Below, in pieces: positions 42,761 through 49,206 of a stretch of 64,000 nt of DNA. The position numbers were made by a program, and so were the translations under genes. The stretch spans positions 27,192,922-27,256,921 of the forward strand of contig CM055102.1 in assembly GCA_029204225.1 (NCBI GenBank), given 5' to 3'. Position 1 is the first letter of the stretch. Every line of letters starts with the position of its first letter. The notes under the pieces were generated by a model that saw only the letters and a list, made by a program, of their open reading frames with translations, did no database searches and was not told the origin of the DNA. Source of the stretch: Diphasiastrum complanatum. Its lineage: Eukaryota > Streptophyta > Lycopodiopsida > Lycopodiales > Lycopodiaceae.

Positions 42761-44127
42761 CCCTGCACACAGAAGCACAAATTCCATGATTTTCCTGGAA
42801 TCCTGCTGTAACACGACAAGCCATTCTGAAGTTTTATCCTTGACAGAATTCAAAACCAGTTCTGAGCATTTAGTTTTCCAACAGCAATTCACACCTCGAA
42901 CTGCAGTTCATGAAAACAATGATTAGAAGCATCACAGAAGGGGGTTTTTCATCTTAACTCTTTCGGAGGCACTAGGGTTGGAACCACTTTGGCAATGTTG
43001 GAGGTAACGCAGATATTTGAACGTTAATCTGGAGGACTTTAAGCTGGAATTCTCAACAAATTGACAAAGAAAGACTGGTTCTTTGAAGGCTGGTTGCAAA
43101 ATCATCTATGATGGACTGAATGGATGGCATTCCCACATCCTAAACACCTGAATTTTTTCCTACGATCAACCAGAACCTGAATCCTGAATTGCTGCTTGTT
43201 GACCCTTGTACGTGCGAAAAGCAATGTTTTTTAATTATGTGCATTGTGCATAAACTATCAGATCAAGAAGTCTATTCTGGTTGGCAGAGATATTTGAAGT
43301 CGGAAGCTGCAAGGTTTGTAAAATTGTGTTAGGACGTGGCACTTAAGTAAAGCTCCTGCATTTTGGAAGTTTTTGTTGCATGTGTGGTTGGTCTGATTTC
43401 TGATTTTTCAGACATGTATTTTCCCTATATCCTATGGAACCATGTGTATGAATAACAAGAAAATTGGTGTCTTTTTAAATTAGGACCCTTTCAGAAGTTT
43501 TACTATTTCTTCACCCTCTAAAAATTTTGAACACTACTCTACCGCGTATACATACTACAAAGTGCAGTAGTGCTTACTGATTCTATTGATGATTGATTTG
43601 CTGTATTTGCTTTATGAACATTGTATTATTGCTATGCAAAAAAGTTAGACATAACCACCAAGAGTTGGGATTCCCGACTGTCTTCTATTATTGCTCAGTT
43701 TAAACCTTGGCATAAAAGGGATGTAGGTTTGGTTTCATTCATATCGAATGATCCCATTCAGGTTTTCATCTTAATCGGGATCCTGAGGACTCACATATTA
43801 ACAACGTTTTATCCTCATTTTAATGCTTTTGGTGAAAATGTTTCTGTTTAAGTCTTATGAGCAATTTGCATGAAGTCTGGTAAATATGGACATTTGCACA
43901 TTGCTATTGTGTATATTTCTATTTACAATCATTCAGACCTTTTATCTTTGGTTGACTACATTCAACCAAAAGAGTTGCTAACACCTTACAGCTTTACATT
44001 GATCTTCGAGCAGGTTGTTGATGGCATTCCCTGCCTGGTACCAGCCGACGGTCGAATACTTGATACAGGAGATAATAGTCACAAGTCTGAGCCTCGTCAA
44101 GATGCAGGCTATAGTCCTATGGAATGA
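15878..44127 (+). CDS. Trm112-like (PREY/UPF0434 family) gene, three exons
   Basis: Spliced coding sequence 15878-15969, 40071-40125, 44014-44127: 86 codons plus TGA. The product matches the small Trm112p-like family (bacterial UPF0434, human PREY): motif [11 protein letters not shown], then [13 protein letters not shown], then DGIPCLVP. Members bind and stabilise SAM-dependent methyltransferases. Human PREY does this in mitochondria for coenzyme Q synthesis and complex I assembly, and that role here is inferred by homology. Introns are GT-AG, phase 2 (24,101 bp) and phase 0 (3,888 bp). ATG context AAGGTATGGC suits a plant start. Only one cysteine is kept in the CP motif, so the zinc site of canonical Trm112 is not expected. 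The N-terminal ~16 residues are basic and might be a weak targeting sequence. No other gene is interleaved on this strand except TE genes. Confidence 0.85.
15970..17445. other. Start of intron 1, no gene recognised
   Basis: Non-coding sequence between exon 1 and the Copia gag remnant. It has normal mixed composition, and no LTR, TIR or protein similarity could be supported. Confidence 0.5.
17446..17958 (-). pseudogene. Gag-like remnant of a Copia element
   Basis: A 170-codon minus-strand frame. It starts [16 protein letters not shown] with a proline-rich lead, then a lysine-rich stretch and a broken zinc knuckle ([11 protein letters not shown]). The second half of the knuckle is missing and most of the Gag helical domain is deleted. 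The start lies about 650 bp from a PBS (18614-18625), the usual spacing for a leader. No protease or Pol follows, so this is either a heavily deleted copy or a short non-autonomous derivative. Confidence 0.55.
18614..18625 (-). other. Primer-binding site (tRNA-iMet)
   Basis: The minus strand reads TGGTATCAAAGC two bases inside a TGTGAAC terminus at 18628. It marks a minus-strand Copia element whose gag remnant is at 17446-17958. Confidence 0.8.
18628..18940 (-). repeat. LTR start belonging to the 17.4-18.6 kb element (outer end unknown)
   Basis: Begins TGTGAACAACC beside the PBS. The sequence then becomes noticeably GC-rich with C-runs. Because the partner LTR is missing, the outer end cannot be fixed; 18940 is only a guess before the TTCGAACC-rich segment. 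Confidence 0.35.
18941..19082. repeat. GGTTCGAACC pair followed by A- and T-runs
   Basis: The palindrome GGTTCGAACC, which also resembles a tRNA B-box, occurs at 18954-18963 and 18992-19001. An A-rich run (19014-19040) and a T-run (19065-19081) follow. It may be a SINE-like tail or simple sequence. No A-box was identified. Confidence 0.35.
19161..19468 (-). repeat. Gypsy-C 3' LTR
   Basis: 308 bp, TGTTAGGAAC ... CTGACTCACA. It matches 33692-33906 over about 215 bp but keeps an extra ~93 bp of CATGCGTCC-like repeats near its right end. On the minus strand the purine tract AAGGGGGAGGGAG (19469-19481) abuts it. Confidence 0.8.
19482..19775 (-). pseudogene. Gypsy-C Pol C-terminus with chromodomain
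   Basis: Minus-strand frame containing [34 protein letters not shown] and NATWERGN. This is the integrase tail and chromodomain also found at the end of Gypsy-B ([17 protein letters not shown]). Chromodomains of chromoviruses guide integration to marked chromatin. Homology fades at about 19775, where the leader of plus-strand Gypsy-A begins, so everything upstream has been lost or displaced. Confidence 0.8.
19785..20413 (+). other. Gypsy-A leader, 5' truncated
   Basis: Aligns with part of the Gypsy-B leader (shared words CCAGCGCTGCCAG, TTTTTGGGCCCCAA-like, TCAGCGAG). It contains several CAGCGCT/GATCAGCGAG repeats. No coding sequence before the ATG at 20414. Confidence 0.6.
20414..24061 (+). 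pseudogene. Gypsy-A gag-pol pseudogene, main part
   Basis: The original start [14 protein letters not shown] is retained, but codon 37 is TAG (20522-20524; CAG in Gypsy-B). Further lesions against Gypsy-B: a short insertion with a stop near 21202; a frameshift and stop near 22320-22350; loss of 973 bp (RNase H and the integrase-side linker) near 22938; indels near 23210; and a TGA near 23852. Recognisable parts are Gag, the CCHC knuckle ([14 protein letters not shown]), protease (VDDGATHNF), RT (FLDDILVYN) and integrase (SDRDSKF). Gypsy-B sits inside it after AACCT at 24057-24061. It is inactive. Confidence 0.88.
24057..24061 (+). other. Target-site duplication of Gypsy-B (left copy)
   Basis: AACCT before the 5' LTR, repeated at 30149-30153 right after the 3' LTR. 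Joining the flanks at this word gives the continuous Gypsy-A reading order ([11 protein letters not shown] as in Gypsy-B). Confidence 0.92.
24062..24419 (+). repeat. Gypsy-B 5' LTR
   Basis: 358 bp, TGTTACGAGC ... TCTATTACA. The terminus contains the 16-bp palindrome GTTACGAGCTCGTAAC. A TATA-like TCTATATCA lies at 24346-24354, and a CACGTG core sits in GCCACGTGGCC near 24285. It differs from the 3' LTR at about 24340 (GGGTCTT versus GGGGCTT). Confidence 0.93.
24421..24433 (+). other. Gypsy-B primer-binding site
   Basis: TGGTATCAGAGCC one base after the LTR, matching initiator tRNA-Met. Confidence 0.9.
24926..29779 (+). CDS. Gypsy-B Gag-Pol polyprotein with C-terminal chromodomain
   Basis: One uninterrupted 1,617-codon frame. 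Gag homology starts at M54 (25085, MEVEEQEQF). Then follow a CCHC knuckle C367-C380; protease VDDGATHNF with catalytic D459 and aspartate where serine or threonine is usual; RT with FLDDILVYS (D806, D807); RNase H with ETDASD (D954); integrase HHCC from H1197 and core D1287, D1328, E1364 (35 residues between the last two); and a chromodomain at about 1570-1605 ([17 protein letters not shown]). The N-terminal 53 codons come from leader sequence: compared with Gypsy-A, about 230 bp including the old start are deleted, yet the frame stays open. The real start may be M1 or M54. It makes a virus-like particle and copies and integrates the element. Confidence 0.93.
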   Translation: MDFRFAFLWTSWIAIRPASYYPQKTGKFSTVLKPQTGIFRNSRSEIWGKRAEPMEVEEQEQFAEELDELVTKEQFLQLVTEVDELKLALANFKSSVDDSFAELKNLILSSAKGSLPSTSQLSPSPLPSVSGETLRSHPSVFKDLKPPTFNGEEKDRNADILQTFLSKWKNIHALKQTPDHLQAIEASLSLGPMAYKWWLNLQETGQTPRSWKAFEEAFLREFLLENELDRAWEAWERTLMDKSLIQYISQYREAILKIKNMDDYQKIRGFVRGLKDEYKVEVQRNSPTTLEQALRYAQIYDDSVGRKRARQQPLSEQLPQKDFQFKKKFLKRKKEDKFKGEAPQKRPSHIQPLKPDDFEKAKQERLCFVCMGKGHTVRQCPKGPFTKKDKKDKKQVHLVQTVCFPSDSAASEIKVYHEDHEHCCQLTSAMLARPFSFGPHDLVRMHGKVGNQSVRVMVDDGATHNFINHTLVKKLKLPEVPSQHRYIVSLAKGEDKKIWETMVSKLNLGIQGYQDQINFQIMHLDRTDIVLGRDWLYSLGPSLHRNYQENTLSFQYKGREIQLHGEHDVPNSPMVCSSELCQLIGDEDHQVFLCDFQFIPEVSISSSIQQKISKLETLLSKFKDVFPEDLPHGLPPSREVDHVINLVPGTAPVSKPPYRVSRTEDEEITRQLTDYLGKGQIQTSSSPWASPVLLVKKKEGSMRLCVDYRALNKVTIKNKYPMPRADELFDQLDGAKFFSKIDLRSGYHQVRIKSEDVSKTAFRTRHGHYEFKVMPFGLTNAPATFMTLMNSVLRPYLGKFVVVFLDDILVYSKTRKEHLKHLRKVFRLLRKHKLYAKQSKCEFFVEEVAYLGHIISSDGIKMDPNKVKAILSWLRPQNILELQIFLGLAGYYRRFVKEYAQIAVPMTNLLKGKGKEFIWESAQQESFDALKTALATAPVLKVVDPNQPFVVETDASDFAVGAVLTQGGRPVAFESKKLEPAQTRYSAYEKELFSIVHALKTWRHYLYGANFEVLTDHESLRYLCNQPELRGRKARWAELMQEFDMSIRYRRGKFNTVADALSRMPMINELSFTQIRNELLESLRGKCQHDAFFSIIWNSVQNRQLQTPEPVPGAGVSSSKNTAASVEDDNESEYTSSDDVEDSEPVLPKQTPVVEGQLTQGFKWKQYSIQDEYLLYRDRVCVPNSEDYRQQVLYECHDNPSAGHPGIQKTYELLRRQFFWPSMKKDVHQYVTSCQKCQVNKAERLKAGGLLHPLEIPAGKWESISMDFIVGLPKTQKGNDAIWVTVDRLTKMAHFIPTKTTVRAPELARLFVDGLFKLYGLPSGIVSDRDSKFTGNFWKAVFHHLHTKLNMSTTDHPQTDGQTERVNQVLEDMLRAYVSKRQTNWEEYLSILEFAYNSTKHSATGYSPFMLMYGFQPRSPTAVGFKQEKVEAARNFLEDLNQMIEHAKRSIRQSQDRARHYADPHRRDVQFSTGEKVYLRVPVDSKTLKSGVCAKLSPRYCGPFTISRRLGEVTYELELPHSSKVFPVFHVSQLRKALTRSDNLVGDSVLVLPLDPQQPPHEPEEILDSRETQTRHTLYREYLVKWNDQPVENATWERGSVLRKIFPDFVLEDQDGS
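29779..29790 (+). other. Gypsy-B polypurine tract
   Basis: AAGGGGGAGGGAG immediately before the 3' LTR start TGTTACGAG; the same tract precedes the Gypsy-A 3' LTR. Confidence 0.85.
29791..30148 (+). repeat. Gypsy-B 3' LTR
   Basis: 358 bp, the same as 24062-24419 except one base noticed near 30069. It is followed by the right target duplication AACCT (30149-30153). Confidence 0.93.
30149..30330 (+). pseudogene. Gypsy-A Pol C-terminus (chromodomain), displaced by Gypsy-B
   Basis: Continues the frame broken at 24061: [20 protein letters not shown] ... [12 protein letters not shown] and TAA. It is nearly identical to the end of Gypsy-B. It is separated from its own body by the Gypsy-B insertion. 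Confidence 0.9.
30342..30699 (+). repeat. Gypsy-A 3' LTR
   Basis: 358 bp, aligning end to end with the Gypsy-B LTRs but with many more substitutions, including the terminal TG changed to TA. The greater divergence fits Gypsy-A being the older insertion. Confidence 0.9.
30700..31262 (-). pseudogene. hAT-1 transposase fragment with intron
   Basis: Minus strand: 31262-30969 encodes [18 protein letters not shown], then after a one-base shift a stretch including [17 protein letters not shown] and [13 protein letters not shown]. An intron (30968-30871, GTATGA...CTGCAG) follows, then 30870-30700 with [20 protein letters not shown] and two in-frame stops. The plus-strand copy at 35863-37197 has the same exon order and the same phase-2 intron site. 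Gypsy-A's 3' LTR abuts it at 30699, so Gypsy-A inserted into this hAT gene. The DUF659 part is missing. It is inactive. Confidence 0.82.
31263..31944. other. Unassigned sequence between hAT-1 and the Gypsy-C gag
   Basis: No protein similarity recognised. A minus-strand open segment around 31913-31800 is followed by a donor-like GTGAGTATAG and could be a 5' exon of the hAT gene, but I cannot support a function. Confidence 0.3.
31945..32045. repeat. Repeat shared with 42112-42240, with AGAAACGCGTTTCT palindrome
   Basis: Contains CTCCACGGCTGG, a GCG-TTCTGG phrase, A/T-runs and the 14-bp palindrome AGAAACGCGTTTCT (32030-32043). The same elements occur in inverse order at 42112-42240. It sits exactly where the Gypsy-C gag is interrupted (about 32060), so it may be the end of the inserted DNA transposon. 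Confidence 0.5.
32060..32695 (-). pseudogene. Gypsy-C gag N-terminal fragment
   Basis: Starts [17 protein letters not shown] at 32695. It contains [31 protein letters not shown] and [20 protein letters not shown], all shared with Gypsy-B Gag. About 100 bp are then deleted, the frame shifts, and homology resumes ([23 protein letters not shown]) until about 32060, where it stops abruptly. It is a broken copy of the same superfamily lineage but a diverged subfamily. Confidence 0.85.
32696..33678 (-). other. Gypsy-C leader
   Basis: About 980 bp between PBS and gag start. It contains many CAGCGCT/CTCGCTGG-like words, similar in style to the Gypsy-A and Gypsy-B leaders. No gene seen. Confidence 0.55.
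33679..33690 (-). other. Gypsy-C primer-binding site
   Basis: The minus strand reads TGGTAACAGAGC, an initiator-tRNA-Met PBS with T changed to A, one base from the LTR. Confidence 0.75.
33692..33906 (-). repeat. Gypsy-C 5' LTR with internal deletion
   Basis: 215 bp, TGTTAGGAAC ... CTGACTCACA, matching the left LTR but lacking about 93 bp near the end. Confidence 0.8.
33907..34894. other. Intron sequence without recognised gene
   Basis: About 1 kb of AT-rich DNA. At 33957-33973 TGTTACGATCTCGTAAC resembles the Gypsy-B LTR terminus and may be an LTR relic. Nothing else supported. Confidence 0.4.
34895..34946. repeat. (TA)n microsatellite
   Basis: About 26 TA units, directly next to a palindrome cluster. 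Confidence 0.95.
34951..35046. repeat. Palindrome cluster rich in GGTACC
   Basis: Centre 34980/34981: a perfect 20-bp palindrome (TATGGTACCG and complement) that extends to about 23-bp arms with one mismatch. A second inverted pair, GGTGCCGCCCT (35010-35020) with AGGGCGGCACC (35036-35046), follows. It begins TAGTGGCACGTGG, which resembles a hAT terminus. No matching right end was found. Confidence 0.75.
35156..35402. repeat. Three tandem copies of an ~85-bp unit
   Basis: Copies 35156-35232 (77 bp, internally shorter), 35233-35317 and 35318-35402 share GGCACTGTGG..., GACCCAATCG, AGTGCAGCATG and CAGGTACA. They lie between the palindrome cluster and the hAT-2 gene, as subterminal repeats would. 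Confidence 0.85.
35455..35645. repeat. Degenerate GTGAGAGGC-type repeats
   Basis: A purine-rich stretch made of variants of GTGAGAG, GGCTGTGAGAG and AGCCAGTGAGAG, just upstream of the hAT-2 coding region. Confidence 0.7.
35672..37197 (+). CDS. hAT-2 transposase gene (DUF659), two or three exons, short C-terminus
   Basis: The main exon 35863-36845 encodes an N-terminal helix ([18 protein letters not shown]), then the hAT DUF659 core: [19 protein letters not shown] from residue 77, VTDNATNC with D146, and [16 protein letters not shown]. An intron 36846-36959 (GTAAGC...CTACAG, phase 2) joins to exon 36960-37197 ([20 protein letters not shown]), stopping at TGA 37195. An overlapping upstream frame 35672-35899 (coiled-coil, [19 protein letters not shown]) may be a 5' exon joined by a splice or broken by a frameshift. 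The usual C-terminal hAT dimerisation domain is absent, so it may be truncated. It is sense-oriented within intron 1 of the Trm112-like gene. Confidence 0.78.
37717..38719 (-). pseudogene. Proline-rich reading frame with coiled-coil end, convergent to hAT-2
   Basis: Two overlapping minus-strand frames (38719-37880 and 38613-37717) fit one protein disrupted by a frameshift. It opens with a globular-looking part ([39 protein letters not shown]), then about 150 residues rich in P, S and A, then [15 protein letters not shown] and a charged helix with two near-repeats of RANQEA. It ends EDP-stop. The frame changes near 37900-37935, where a 17-bp GC-rich unit is duplicated. I do not recognise the family. 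It may be a second gene of the hAT-2 element or a separate TE gene. Confidence 0.5.
38720..40070. other. End of intron 1
   Basis: AT-rich, with no gene or element recognised. It ends with the acceptor TTTGTGGTGCAG. Confidence 0.5.
40071..40125 (+). CDS. Exon 2 of the Trm112-like gene
   Basis: A 55-bp exon. The acceptor is ...TTTGTGGTGCAG and the donor is GTTAGT. Its first G completes the arginine codon from exon 1; it then encodes [18 protein letters not shown]. The core matches the conserved ELIN-ELG-AYP segment of PREY proteins, which confirms frame and boundaries. Confidence 0.87.
40126..42111. other. Intron 2, first part
   Basis: About 2 kb of AT-rich DNA. No coding or TE protein similarity seen. 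Confidence 0.5.
42112..42240. repeat. Repeat related to 31945-32045 (inverted)
   Basis: Carries the palindrome AGAAACGCGTTTCT (42119-42132) and the phrase CCAGCCGTGGAGG, both shared with the intron-1 copy in reverse order. It is probably the terminus of a DNA transposon family. Confidence 0.5.
42264..42361. repeat. Compound (AG)n-(GAA)n microsatellite
   Basis: About 30 AG units pass directly into about 12 GAA units. Confidence 0.95.
42700..42758. repeat. (CT)n microsatellite
   Basis: About 29 CT units, ending in a C-run. Confidence 0.95.
42759..44013. other. Intron 2, last part
   Basis: No gene or element recognised. It ends with the acceptor CTTCGAGCAG. Confidence 0.5.
44014..44127 (+). 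CDS. Exon 3 of the Trm112-like gene
   Basis: The acceptor is ...CTTCGAGCAG. It encodes [17 protein letters not shown] followed by a polar tail ending SPME and TGA. VVDGIPxLVP is the family C-terminal signature. The 20-residue tail is less conserved and probably disordered. Confidence 0.87.
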   Translation, partial: VVDGIPCLVPADGRILDTGDNSHKSEPRQDAGYSPME

Positions 44128-44273
44128 AGTGCTGTACATTATGGACCCGGGACTTCTATAAGGGTATTTCTTGTAATAGCCTGTCGTATTGAAAGTGTAA
44201 CTGTCAAAGGCCTAGTTGTTCTCACAAACAAAATTACTTTACAAAGCAGAATGGTTGACCTAAATGATCTGTG

Positions 44274-44279
44274 AATAAA
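44274..44279 (+). terminator. Candidate poly(A) signal of the Trm112-like gene
   Basis: AATAAA 147 bp after the stop codon, before the Copia fragment that begins near 44337. Position and strand fit the 3' UTR end. No other signal is clearer. Confidence 0.5.
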
Positions 44280-44336
44280 TACGCCTTCATGACTGGGTGG
44301 AAACAATGAGCTTATAATAACATTGTTCTGCAGGAG

Positions 44337-44690
44337 CTATTTATGCTGCAATCTGACTAGAACATGAATACTAGCCCCACTATCTATCCACCAAGGATCT
44401 ACATAATCATTATAAAACACGAGAGTGTTGGAACTTTGATAAGACATAAGAACATTTTTTGTCACAGGAATCATTGGTATAGTTGTCTTGCTTAGCACGT
44501 CCTTTGAAGGGCTTTTGTTCTTTTTTCTTCTTGAAATATTCATTTGCATAGTGGCCAAGCGTGTCAAAATAAAAGCATTTGATGTGACCTTTTTAATATT
44601 TGGGCAACGAAAAGCAAAATAGAATTCAAGATTAGACCAAATGAATAAGAAATATGTAAAGTATGAAGCAATAATGTGTTTCATCATTAT
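44337..44690 (-). pseudogene. Short Copia gag-protease fragment
   Basis: The minus strand carries a decayed zinc knuckle (CFYFDTLGHYANEY, two cysteines lost) in one frame and the protease start DPWWIDSGASIHV in another. Homology is limited to about 350 bp. It lies just past the 3' end of the Trm112-like gene. Confidence 0.7.
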
Positions 44691-45495
<805 letters not shown>

Positions 45496-45733
45496 TTGTT
45501 TGTTTGTTATGTTGTGCCATGTGAAATGTTTTTTCCATTCATAACTTTTTTGTCCCAAAATCAACTCATAACTTACAGCTAGCATAGTTAAAGTGTAAAT
45601 TTGGGGTACTCTACATGCTTTGTTTTTCAAGTAGAGTAGAAATTGAGTAAATATTTTAATCAATTACTTATAGATATTGTTGATGTTTTATTGTGTCAAA
45701 ATATACATTTTGAACACACATGTAGTGCTTTAA

Positions 45734-46684
45734 CACTAGAGTCGTCACAAAAGGTGCACAAAAGTGTGCATTTCAAGCACTTATTCAAAAAATCATATCT
45801 CATAAACTATGATGAATTACACTAAATCATTTCACGTGTGTGTTCTTCATATATAAATTTATCGATTAGAAATTTTGAGACCTTCATTTTAAGCAACTTA
45901 TATGTAAGATATGATGTGTCAAACATGTGGGGGTATTGATGAAACTTAATTTTTTTCATATATGGGATTACATTATTGTAAATTTTACATTCAATTTCTT
46001 GCCTGTCTGGCCTTAAAAGTTCTATATGATTATAGAAACATGTCTATAAAAAAAATTTGAATTTTGAGGTCAAAGTTATTCATTTAAGTGTTGATAAAAA
46101 TCACCAAAACTGAAAGTATCATATTTGAGTGTGTAACATCATGATTTTATCTATATTTTGGGGTTGTCTTCCTTAAAAAGTATTATATGACCATAGAAAT
46201 ATGTGTCTCAATTTCTTTTCAATTTGGAGTTATGTAGAGATATATATGGACATCTAAAGTTACCCATGTCAAGTGTTGAAAAGTGAAACTTATTGAAAGG
46301 TGCTAGTAAGTTGCAGCTCTTTTGGAGGTGCTTTTTACAACCCTTTCTTTGGCTATCTACTTTCAAGAATCTTTTATGACCATAGAAACATGTCTATAAA
46401 AAAAATCAAATTTGGAGTCCTATAATGATATATATGTGCACATAAAGTTATTCTTGTGAAGTGCTAAAAAGTGCTAAAATTTGAAGGTTTTGGGGAGTAA
46501 ATTACTATCAATTGAGAGAGAGAGAAAATTAAGTCGTTTGATAACACAATGAAGAGTCAAGTCTAGTTTTACATACAATTGAAAGATTGAAATCTCAATC
46601 ATTTGATGGCATTTTTATGTCTCGTCAAGTGACCAAGGATTTTATGCACACGCGCACAAAAGTGTGCTAAAAACAACTCTAGTG
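45734..46684. mobile_element. TTAA-flanked terminal-inverted-repeat element (piggyBac-like MITE candidate)
   Basis: 951 bp bounded by CACTAGAGT at the left and its complement ACTCTAGTG at the right. TTAA lies immediately outside on both sides (45730-45733 and 46685-46688). A 14-bp palindrome GCACAAAAGTGTGC lies near each end (45756-45769 and 46654-46667). There is no coding capacity. TTAA duplication is the hallmark of the piggyBac superfamily. The interior holds three degenerate repeats around ACCATAGAAACATGTCTATAAAAAAA. Confidence 0.7.
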
Positions 46685-46747
46685 TTAATAGTACTACATC
46701 CAATTTCACTCCACCTTTCTTGAATGTCTCTCTGTGATGCTTTCCCA

Positions 46748-48030
46748 TTATGAATGACCAAGTCTTTTGTGCCATAACTCGGATTGAGATGCTGTTGAGA
46801 TGGCCAAACCATATTCACCTGGTTTTGCAGCATCCAATTTATAAAGGCCACAGTTACCATCTCTATAACCCTTCGCCACCACTTTGTGGTTATGATTCGT
46901 ATCCTTCATAAGGCATCCATCCTTGACAAATTCAACTTTAAGATGTTGATTTGCCATTACACCAACAGAAAGCAAACTCTTTTTGAGTCCATGAACATAA
47001 AGTACATTAGGGATATTTTTAATTTTGCCATCAGGAAATTGCACAGGTACATTGCCCACACCCTGTATCTGACATTCCTCTCCATTGGCTTGAGTGACCT
47101 TATCCCCATCAAGTTTTTTGGTCATATGCCTTGTGGCGCCTGAATCTATGAACCATCTGACACCATCATCAACTTGGGATGCCAATGCCGATGAGAAAAC
47201 ACTTGTCTCGTCATCTTCGACAATGTTTCCTTATTGAGTCACTTTTCCTGCCTTTATATCTGCTTTCTTCTTATAACACTTGCGTGCCCAATGGCCTGGT
47301 TTGTGGCAATAGTAGCATTTTCCTTTTTTCTTCTTTTTCCCTTTTGAAGACGATTCTCCTTCGTCGTCATCATCCTTGGATTTCTTAGGAATCCTTTTCC
47401 ATCCTTTTTGCTTGCCTTTAGCAAGCAAGGCTTGATCCTCCTGTGGAGTTTGTCTTGACTTTACCACTTCGCGACGCTGCCACAGGGTCTTCAAAAGTAG
47501 GCAACCTCTCCCTCGAAGCAATGCCGCTCACAAACATCTGTAGCCCTTACGAGACACCGCTCATTGTGGTATGTACCAATTCAATATCTCTGATTGGTTC
47601 TCCAATTGCCACAAGTTGATCTCTCAGCTCCTTTATCCTGGTGAAGAAGGATCCCACTGATTCATTTTCTTCCATCCTTACTGTGTTCAATCTCGACTTC
47701 AAGAACATGGCTCGAACTGGATTGCAAGTTTGAAATTGCATTCTAAGAGCTTCCCAAGCTCCCCTAGCCATCGTGGCATCACTTATGTGAGTGATCACAT
47801 GGTCTTTCACAGAAAGATTGATCAAGGATAATGCTCTCTATGCCTTTTTATCAAAGGCCCTTATGTCACCTGGAGTGGTATTTGGTCGGACTTCAATACC
47901 TGCCACGATTTTCCACAACTCTTTTTCCATCAAAATGCTCTTCATTTTGAATTTCCAGATGTTGTAGTTAGAAGCCCCATCAAGTTTGCTTGCATCGCCC
48001 AAAATTGCCTCATTGATGTTTGTCATCTCC
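46748..48030 (-). pseudogene. Copia-4 gag-protease remnant
   Basis: Minus strand: Gag N-terminus MTNINEAILGDASKLDGASN with NYNIWKFKMKSIL (48026-47838), Gag body (47825-47547, REAWEAL-like region, RMEENESVGSFFTRIKELRD), zinc knuckle CYYCHKPGHWARKC (within 47521-47231), protease RWFIDSGATRHMT and the pre-integrase start ELWHKRLGHS, then a stop (47185-46748). Gag is split by at least two stops or frameshifts. Everything from integrase onward is missing. The TTAA element ends about 60 bp beyond. Confidence 0.8.
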
Positions 48031-48803
48031 GAACTGCTTAAAACTTCACCTGTAGGCTATAAAGTGTATGCTAGAGCCAACCGTGATGTCAAAAATCGAT
48101 AATAATGACCTGCAATTTTTAGCTTACCAGGCCACCCGCCGCTCTTTCGCCAAATTGAAAGCCAAACTGGCGTCGTTTTCCAAAATGCTTCACGTCACCA
48201 ACTCCCAGCTTCCTGCCCAGTGGAATAGTGAAATCACTTCTGGCGCACTTTGAACACTTTCTCCACTGCAATCACTCTGTTTTGGTGTACCGTACTTGCA
48301 GGTACAGTCAGGGTGCCCTTCGTTTGGAGGCTATAGTCTTTCGTTTGGTCAAAATAGGCTAAAGGAGGTGAAAATAAGGGCAATTTGGGTTTTTGAACTG
48401 TTTCTTCAGTGTGAAGAAACTTCACCCTTCAAAGACTTGGGACCCAACAATTTTTTCGGTTTGAAGATTTTTAATGAAGTTGCAATGCACTTTGCACTTC
48501 AGACCCCTTCAGACTTTTTCACTTCAATCCAACGGATCCTTTAGATCCAATGACCCACCTACTGTGAACGGTATTCGATTGGATTCAAACCAATCACAAA
48601 CGCCAAGCAACCCTCCAGAAGAATTTTTCAGCTTCAAACTTGCTTGCTTTTTTATTCAACCAACAATTCCCTGTCTCTGAATCCTTTTTACAGTTTTGAG
48701 CCGTTCCACGAATCTCCACAGACTCGGTTTTGTGCTTCCTAGCCAACAAACTGTCGTGAATTCGCAGCTCTCTGTTCTTGTCTGGTGATTCCAGCCACCA
48801 AGG

Positions 48804-48815
48804 GCTTTGATACCA
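48804..48815 (-). other. Copia-4 primer-binding site
   Basis: The minus strand reads TGGTATCAAAGC about 780 bp upstream of the Copia-4 gag start. The adjoining LTR edge is unclear because the next bases (AGTTAAG) are not a TG terminus. Confidence 0.7.
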
Positions 48816-49206
48816 AGTTAAGAAAACACAATTGAAAGCAGCCGACCGGATCAATCACCACGGCACAACGTCAAGTGCAACAAGAATACAGAATTACTCA
48901 CTTCAAACTGTATATTCCAAAACTGCTAGTAAGTACAAAGATGAGTTCCTTAAAAACACTCAAAGGGCTCGTAAAAGAAAGATGGCCCGATAACTCTAGA
49001 ACTAAGCACACGTGGTGCCGTCAAAATAGGAAAGCACTGTATAAGTCGATCATTGCTATTTTAACTCATAAGTGATCAATTCATAATCATAGAATCCTTT
49101 GAGATCCATGCCTTTGATCTTTCCAAGAACCAATCTTCCATTGCTCTTTCCTTCATAAGGCTCCCTCTTAATGATTGCATCATAAGAAGTAGAAACCTCA
49201 AAAATA

